Shown here: in pieces, positions 22,301 to 28,782 of the stretch
How positions within the stretch are numbered: position 1 is the stretch's first letter
Layout of the letters: each line of letters starts with the position of its first letter
Source of the DNA: Protostelium mycophagum
Taxonomy: Eukaryota > Evosea > Variosea > Protosteliida > Protosteliaceae
Direction of reading: 5' to 3'
Assembly: GCA_002081555.1 (NCBI GenBank)
Contig: MZNV01000752.1
Span: forward strand, 1 to 28,782
Length of the DNA stretch: 28,782 bases
Position numbers and translations under genes: made by a program
The notes under the pieces: model-generated
Databases searched by the model: none
Told to the model about the DNA's origin: nothing
The model's input: only the letters and a program-made list of their open reading frames with translations

Positions 22301-22407
22301 ACAATTCAAACTCACTTCACAGCGGTTACTGTTGTGTAATTCTTAGTGGGTGTCCTCTCAATGGAATCATGGCCATTCTGACCATTTTCCTGCTGCATAG
22401 AGGTCAT
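19376..22407 (-). CDS. RIOK3: RIO3-type atypical serine/threonine kinase
   Basis: RIO kinases act in 40S subunit maturation; RIOK3 is cytosolic in animals. ATG at 22407 (MTSMQQENGQNGHDSIERTP) runs through about eleven exons to TAA at 19376. The N-terminal extension has a UIM-like helix (DDDEELRLVLEMSAKEAQ) and a RIOK3-type DEDYAAALQLQADFESEM, then SSK|VSVSFD and an acidic run (DEDDISTDEDEDDEIMQYI), as in RIOK3. VTKHDPTIAAIKNAR matches the RIOK3 ITTKHD block. The kinase core: flexible P-loop HGVVSAGKEANVYHAI, CAIKIFKTSLNEFKNR (catalytic Lys), CPTPILLRENILIMTFIG (hinge), catalytic LVHADLSEYN, and metal-binding IDVAQAVELDHPNALDFLKK. The acidic tail ends IERSDVYKSVEVPK. All catalytic residues are present. 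Introns hold several GTCGAC sites, two motif copies and a GGTCACGTGACC palindrome (21922-21933). Confidence 0.93.
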
Positions 22408-22785
22408 CGCTTGGTGTTGCGTTGTGTGCTGTTTTTTGTCCACGTGATTTTTTCCCCAGGCCTTTCGCCGAAAAACACGCCCGTTTACAACGAGAAAATC
22501 GTAAATAATTAAGAATATTTTATATGTTTTTTTATTATTTTTTTGTTCTGTTGATCGAGTGAAAGTGTGCTTCTAAAAGCTGCTGGTAATAGGTCTTTGT
22601 CTCACGATATTTTATTCCCGCATTGCTCGTGTTCAAGATGGGATGAAATGAATCGATTGTTTCTTTTGATCGGAACACCATCGATAACCTGATTAAGAGT
22701 TTGGTTCTAAAATTGATCTGGAGACTGATTGTCGATATCACAATATATGATTACCGAGACATTTATTTACATTAGAAACACATTT

Positions 22786-24435
22786 TTAAGTAAGAGTGGG
22801 GGCCATATTCATTTGGCCAATGGTAGGTAATTGCAGCCCTTGTGTAGCGTAAAGCTCCTCTCCAACTAAGTTATTAAGACTCTCCTCCTGTCTTGGCTGC
22901 ACATTGAGGAACAGATCATTCTTTGATGATTCATCTGCAGTCATTTAGACCAGAAGATGGAACATTAAAGATCTGACCTTCGTTGCCAGAAGGAATGTCC
23001 GTTGAGTCCCTCTTTCTGCGAGAGTTGGGTTTATATTTGATTGTCAGATTAAGATTGTCTGATTCTGGTGATCTTTTACCAGATGATACCAGGCTCTGTT
23101 CCATTTCAATCATCTATGACATTAGGGGAAAACAGACCTCCAAAGTTGGAAGACCGGCATCTCTTAGACGTCCCGGGGGTAAGTTATCGCTCATTGCCTT
23201 CAAAATGGGCCGTCTCATCGGCGACTTCTCTGGTAATTGTTTCAAAAATTCTATAATGTTTCGCCCAACGTGTTCGTATATCTTCGTGTCCTCCTTTTTT
23301 GGAAATCGGGTGACTGGATGTATAAGTAATCATTATTTGTAATCTTGATCCGCTCACTGTGATATGAAGACTCCGTGTAAGCCTCCAACATGAGTGTTCC
23401 TTCTGCTCTACCTCCTGCCCATTCATCGATCTTCTTGTCAAAGGTCTTGAGCTTTGCATATTTGTTGGCGTGTTTTGAGAATGGGGTTGGTGTCCTTCCT
23501 TTGGCAAACTTGACGTTCTCTTTCAATTCTAATTTTCCACCTGATCTTTCCTTCTGCTTTTGATGCATTGGACATAATCTCCTCTGTCTTATCTGTCTCT
23601 CACATCCCAGTGCCAAGCATGTATTCAACTGCTGCTCTCCTAACTTCCTCTTACGGTTGGGATCCGTTCTGAAATGATCGAGATAATCAGGAAGCCCACT
23701 GATTGCATCCAAATTCTCAGAGACATCGCTTTGAAGTATCTCTTCTTCTTCTTGATCTTGGTCTGGATCTTGTTCTCCATCGTATTCATCGATGTCTTCC
23801 AAAGGTGTTTCCCCGGTCAGGCGTCTGTATTCTTCGGACGTGACCATTTGCCCGATAGTTGGAAAAGGGACGATCATAGTTGAGTCCCCACTGTCTGCAT
23901 CGTATGGATTCTGATGATGATGGACGGGCGTCAAGTGATGCAAAGACATGGTTGGGAGTTGTGAAGAGTAGTCGAAGCTCTTGCCCGGACTCGAAGGTTC
24001 TTTCGGGATCTCACTGTATTGGCTAATGTCCATCTCGCCTGTTCCATCGTGGTTAGCGGCAGCTGCAAAACTCGAAAAAACCGATGTCTTTCACCTTGCG
24101 GTTGTCGTCGAAAGATACTAATTTATGCCGACCGAGGAACTTTTTCTTTCTACGTATTTGACCATCTACAACGAATAGAGAAGGAGCAACAGGATGACCT
24201 GAGCTTATAGATATATCACTCTGAGGCTCCAAACTCTCTTATCCAGTTAAAAATTTATAGAAAAAATCAGAAAGATATATTATATTGATCTTCTGAAACC
24301 CAAGTTGCTCCACCGCAAGGCAATAAAATATTGAAAATGCCTCCTGTTACAAATTTGTGTGTTCTTTGCGCGACATCGGAATCGCAGCAAGTGTCGCATT
24401 GTGTCATCATCCACCCCCGAAACATCGACTTCCAT
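22786..24435 (-). CDS. Nuclear protein with a Cys3His zinc motif (KANSL2/INO80D-like)
   Basis: The central exon (24033 down to about 23357) encodes MDISQYSEIPKEPSSPGKSF, an acidic DQDQEEEEILQSDVSE stretch, then CLALGCERQIRQRRLCPMHQ. That is a C-x4-C-x9-C-x2-H motif of the kind found in the zf-C3Hc3H domain of KANSL2 and INO80D chromatin subunits; assignment is by pattern only. It continues KTFDKKIDEWAGG, then after a 44-nt intron ITRFPKKEDTKIYEHVGRNI and PPGRLRDAGLPTLE, a Lys/Arg/Ser exon and a Gln-rich end at 22786. Upstream, an exon GQIRRKKKFLGRHKLVSFDD joins in phase, and the first exon probably starts at 24435 (MEVDVSGVDDDTMRHLLRFR). The link between the first two exons is the least certain. 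A chromatin complex subunit is a reasonable guess. Confidence 0.72.
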
Positions 24436-24512
24436 TTTGAGAGGAAGGAATAGGTGTGTAGGTTGAAAGTGCACAAGTGAATAGTTAAATCAACATTGCT
24501 GACATAACTAAG
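24436..24512. promoter_or_regulatory. 77-bp divergent promoter region
   Basis: Only 77 bp separate the likely start codon of the zinc-motif gene (24435, minus) from that of the PH/F-box/TBC gene (24513, plus), so promoter elements must be shared. No TATA box or known palindrome is obvious. Confidence 0.45.
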
Positions 24513-27500
24513 ATGAAGGGCTTCTTGTCGCCCAATACGAGAGGTGAGTCGAGGGATCTACCCAAAACTGGCAATAGAACAGTTCATTATCTTCCTTCGT
24601 CGAATTCAGTGAAAACACTACCCCTCTATTATATTGTATTCACATTATGCTATTGGATGCGATTGTCTGAAGATCTTCTTTCGGGATCTTGTCAATCTTC
24701 TTAATATAAACAGCCACGACGGACTCACCATCCAGTTTCATCATACACCATTCTCATCCGACAACGGTAGTGGCAGGCAGTTTGAACATCAGCAAGTCAC
24801 AAACCTTCTCAGAGCATAGGCATGGAACGGTGAATGAAAGGGTAGGTTCTTCATCATATCATCATGTTGACCTCTACGAAGCCAATGTCAAGTAATGGCA
24901 ATCCCGCCATGCTGGAGAGATGTGAAAAATCAGGCTGGCTCAGAAAAAAGGGTAATGTATAATCTTCAATTCCATTTGTAATTTGGGCAGGTCAATTGAG
25001 GTTTTTCGTGCTGAGACGTCCACTTGTGACAGAAAAAGGAAGTCTCTCCGCTTCTTTAGACTGGTACAAAAAATCAACGGTAAATTCAACATTTCCTCTT
25101 CTATTTTCCTCGAATAAGATGCCTCTGATTTTTAAAATTAACTCTGAATCATCATCTTCCTCAGGACAATTTACCATGCGGCTCGATCGAGCGTTTAGAA
25201 TCTTGGGATATACACGTCATCGGCCAATTATCGAATTCCCAAGCATTCAAATTGAGTACAACAAAGAACACCAACCAAATATACAAGACACAAGAGAGCC
25301 GGTAAAATGGAGAAGATGATGGAGACGATTATTGATCATGACCAGGACTTACATTCTCATCACAAACGATCACATCCAACTGATCGATTGGGTCAACACC
25401 ATTTGTGCCGTTAAAAAGTATGATCGTTCTCATGATTCAATTCTGTTTGAATTACATTTTCATCATTCTCAGGGTGGCATCACCATTCCTCATGTCCACA
25501 ATAAAGATAAGAAGGGGTCTCAAGACAGTAATGTTTTCCACACCACCCATTCTGGGCAAGTCATTACAATCGTGAGTGACGACATCATCATCAAAAGTCC
25601 TTTTGGTATCTCATGTTTATTTGGCGCAAAGCCACAACAACCACTGGCTAATTCTGACGACTTTAGGATGCCAGAGGAAGTGATGTTTGTAATTTTAACA
25701 CATTTAAAATCGGCGGATCAACTCAGTTTGGCCATCACATCCAAAGACATGTTCCACGTAAGTTTTTCCAGAAGAAAAATCTTTAAAAAAATAATAATAA
25801 TAATAAAATTAAAAATATAAAAATAAAATTCAAGATAAAAAAACTGAAAAAAAAAGGTGATCAAAAGGTATAAATTGCATTTTCATCTCGCTTCAAAACA
25901 GAAGCAGATGGAGCTGCGAAAGAGTATGGACATGACGTCATACATACGGTGGGATCAGGTATCTAAGATCTGTCATTCTACAACGCGTGTTCGCTCATGA
26001 GATCTACGAATATGTGCAAAGCCGCAAAAAATAAAATATTCTGGTTGCAATACATAAATAATTTAAATAATTAAATAAATTTAGGTGTTAGATAAGGGCG
26101 CCAACTGGATGATTGCCAACCCTGCAAAGGTGAGCAAAAGAAAAGAATTCACCTGAAATATTCAACATTTTATTTTGAAAAAATAGTTTATTTTCCATGT
26201 TGTGATGGCAACAGGTGGTGAAAATGATGTTAGAGAACGTTCTGCCGGATAATCTAAGGGCAGAGGTGTGGATGCGGCTCGCAGACGTGTCTTATCTGAA
26301 ACAACAAGACCCGAAATTATACGAGGTATCTACAACTCCATCTACAACGCTGTTATCGTTTCGATCGATTGAGACGATCTACAGCGGTGTTTGCAGAAGA
26401 AGTTACCGGAGGAACAAGAGATACAGATCAGTTTAGATCTTCCCAGGACTTTCCCAGATCATCCAGATTTCATCACACAAAGCGGGTATGTCTGTCATAA
26501 ATGTCATTTTGACACTTGGTGTCGACATTCATAAAGTGCCAGAGGATTGTTAGAACCTTGCATGTTTAATTCTGCAGCTCTGCTGCTGGTACAAAAATTC
26601 TCGCGATTCATGTCAGAAAATACAAAGTCATATTGACACGTGTGACAGGTCTGAAAGTCTGGGGAACGTCCTCCGTGCCTTCTGCGCCTACAACGACACT
26701 GTAGAGTACGCACAAGGATGTAACTTTCTGGCAGGACTCATGATCACAGTGTTGGAGGATCAGGTGAGTGCATCTGTGCATCTGATGGAACATGATGATG
26801 TTGATGATTACAGAATGCGTTCTACCTACTTGTTCAATTAATGAATCAGTTTGATTTTGAGGGTAAGAAATAATATCTTAAAAAAGAAAATCACGAAAAT
26901 GAAATTTAAAATGTGTAAAATACATCCAGTCATGATCATATCAATAATAAAATATTAAAAAAGCACGATATGTGGAGAAATAGATCTGAAGAGTACAGTC
27001 ATGTACAGTGCTGGGTTTCCAGGGCTGAAGAAAAAAATATATATCTTTAGAAAATTATTCGAAAAATACGAACCGGCATTATTCAACCATTTCGTGAGTA
27101 GATCTGAAAATAAAAATTTTTTTTAATAAATGCAGGTGACAAATCAAGTGGAGACGGAGATGTTTGCACCGCAATGGTGAGTTTCTGCGGTAGTTACCGT
27201 GATGAAGACGCCTTCGTTACCGCGGTGTCGCTTTTCGTAACCATGGTGACGCTTTGATAGGTTCCTCACGTTATTTTCTGTCTCTCTGCCGATGCATCTC
27301 GTCAAGCGTATCTGGTGCGTATCTCGTGTCTCTACAACTGTGTAGATGAATGATGGAGAATGATCGTTTTCAGGGATTTGTTCTTCTTGCAAGGATGGAG
27401 AATGATATTCGCGACCGCAATAGCATTGTTCAAGATTGACAAAGGTGACATTTCGAAGAACTACAGATGCCCATCGTAAATTGCAGCAAAGAAGCATAAG

Positions 27501-27560
27501 AAACGAGAGAGCACCACAACATGTGGATTGATATTGTACGTGCGCGGCTTTGCCGCGTAG
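24513..27560 (+). CDS. PH / F-box / TBC (RabGAP) fusion protein
   Basis: ATG at 24513 (MKGFLSPNTR) opens a many-exon gene. A PH domain follows: CEKSGWLRKKG|GQLRFFVLRR, SLSASLDWYKKS, then IEFPSIQIE|TYILITND and the end helix IDWVNTICAVKK. An F-box-like unit is next: MPEEVMFVILTHLKSADQLS. The TBC domain is complete: LPDNLRAEVWMRLADVSYLK, ISLDLPRTFPDHPDF with the IxxDxxRT arginine finger, YAQGCNFLAGL with the YxQ glutamine finger, and WDLFFLQGWRMIFATAIALF. Both fingers are intact, so Rab GTPase-activating activity is predicted, with the PH domain targeting membranes and the F-box perhaps linking to an SCF ligase. Between PH and F-box (25418-25600) the splicing is ambiguous: 55-nt and 26-nt introns, or read-through, both keep frame. 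The end is TAG 27558-27560 if a 42-nt last intron is used, otherwise TAA 27477-27479. Confidence 0.87.
26574..26586. repeat. Mini-hairpin GCAGC-TCT-GCTGC in a TBC-gene intron
   Basis: A five-base perfect stem with a three-base loop, a relative of the TGCGGC-TTT-GCCGCA family, followed by GGTACAAAAATTC. It lies in the intron between ITQS and SESLGN of the RabGAP gene. Confidence 0.6.
27543..27557. repeat. Mini-hairpin CGCGGC-TTT-GCCGCG
   Basis: Perfect six-base stem and TTT loop, overlapping the last codons of the RabGAP gene in the longer model (VRGFAA then TAG). The core GCGGCTTTGCCGC is the same as at 10186 and 11434. If the longer model is right, the repeat supplies the stop-proximal codons. 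Confidence 0.75.
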
Positions 27561-27726
27561 ATGCCGTGCCTTTTGGCAAGCTCTAATGGACAGGGTCTTC
27601 CGTAGTGCACCGCGTTTGTGCAGGATTACGTGGTGCTCTTAAGGCGAATCGTGTTGAATGAATGCAGCTCCGCTGCAAGTTTTTTGTACACAGAATCGCA
27701 CATGCTGACCACATCCAGAACACATC
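27561..27726. other. Short intergenic gap with a mini-hairpin
   Basis: Contains TGCAGC-TCC-GCTGCA (27663-27677), a perfect six-base stem, followed by AAGTTTTTTGTACA, the same trailing block as at 11449 onward. No gene is seen. Confidence 0.55.
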
Positions 27727-27930
27727 ATGAAGCAACCCTTTGAAGGAGTATTAAGACACATCAGAGACATGGAAAAGATGTACCAAGACGATAGGCAGAA
27801 ATGCGATGCATTGATGAGATTGATACCAACCATACCCATCAAAGAGAAAGACGTCGTCGCTTTCAAGAGAGAATGGGAGTTGCAAAATAATGTATTCAAG
27901 TCGGCATCACCGAAAAATCCCAAGAAATAA
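27727..27930 (+). CDS. Small helical protein, unrecognised
   Basis: A 67-residue frame from ATG at 27727 to TAA at 27928-27930: MKQPFEGVLRHIRDMEKMYQ, then DDRQKCDALMRLIPTIPIKE and a Lys-rich end SASPKNPKK. The composition (heptad-like Leu/Met, charged) suggests a helical or coiled-coil mini-protein. It may stand alone, or be the last exon of a gene with an unseen 5' part, since acceptor-like CCATCCAG lies just before the ATG. It converges on the minus-strand ubiquitin locus with a 48-bp gap. The opposite-strand frame (27639-27992) is its shadow. Confidence 0.55.
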   Translation: MKQPFEGVLRHIRDMEKMYQDDRQKCDALMRLIPTIPIKEKDVVAFKREWELQNNVFKSASPKNPKK

Positions 27931-27978
27931 ATGACGTGTGATTTGGACTCTTTATGATGACGTAGTTGTTTCGATCTT

Positions 27979-28782
<804 letters not shown>

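Overview
The window is nuclear DNA from an intron-rich unicellular eukaryote with compact genes. Introns are mostly 40-90 nt with GTGAGT/GTAAGT-like donors and T-rich or A-rich acceptors, and many intergenic gaps are only a few hundred bases. Gene content (UDP-glucose pyrophosphorylase, RIOK3-type atypical kinase, PH/F-box/TBC protein, polyubiquitin, Kelch protein, secreted beta-helix and Cys-rich proteins) fits a free-living protist. An amoebozoan is my best guess; that is inference from style, not a phylogeny. Exon chains below were built by eye from open frames, splice signals and phase.

Layout, left to right: (1) a possible gene 3' end (about 105-336), then a minus-strand gene for a charged nuclear protein with a split helicase-associated domain (934-3221). 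It is divergent from the UDP-glucose pyrophosphorylase gene (3689-5633, +). (2) A doubtful small coding segment (5678-6187) runs into a large secreted parallel beta-helix gene (6093-9771, +). A gap then holds a 76-bp copy of UDP-glucose pyrophosphorylase exon 1. (3) A three-RRM RNA-binding protein (10388-12617, -) is divergent from an unrecognised nuclear-type protein (12917-13795, +). A possible 51-residue gene (13948-14167, -) follows. (4) A secreted Cys-rich protein (14481-15272, +) is followed after 12 bp by a tRNA-Thr(AGT) (-) and a four-unit polyubiquitin gene (-). Upstream of ubiquitin is a 410/418-bp tandem duplication carrying CRE-like palindromes. (5) A Kelch protein (17463-19084, +) converges on a RIOK3-type kinase gene (19376-22407, -), with a possible alternative last exon of the kinase between them. 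(6) A Cys3His zinc-motif protein (22786-24435, -) is divergent, over 77 bp, from a PH/F-box/TBC RabGAP gene (24513-27560, +). (7) A small plus-strand gene (27727-27930) converges on a second polyubiquitin locus. That locus runs off the window and has a last ubiquitin unit cut after residue 43 and joined to an unrelated tail.

The most unusual signal is not a gene. A short quasi-palindromic element around TCTACAACGNTGTA recurs at 16 or more sites, nearly all in introns or intergenic DNA, several just inside splice donors. A second dispersed family is a perfect mini-hairpin (six-base stem, three-base loop, TGCGGC-TTT-GCCGCA type). Both look like families of very small intronic or intergenic repeats. 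No LTR element, retrovirus-like element, Polinton, recognisable DNA transposon, LINE or CRISPR array was seen.
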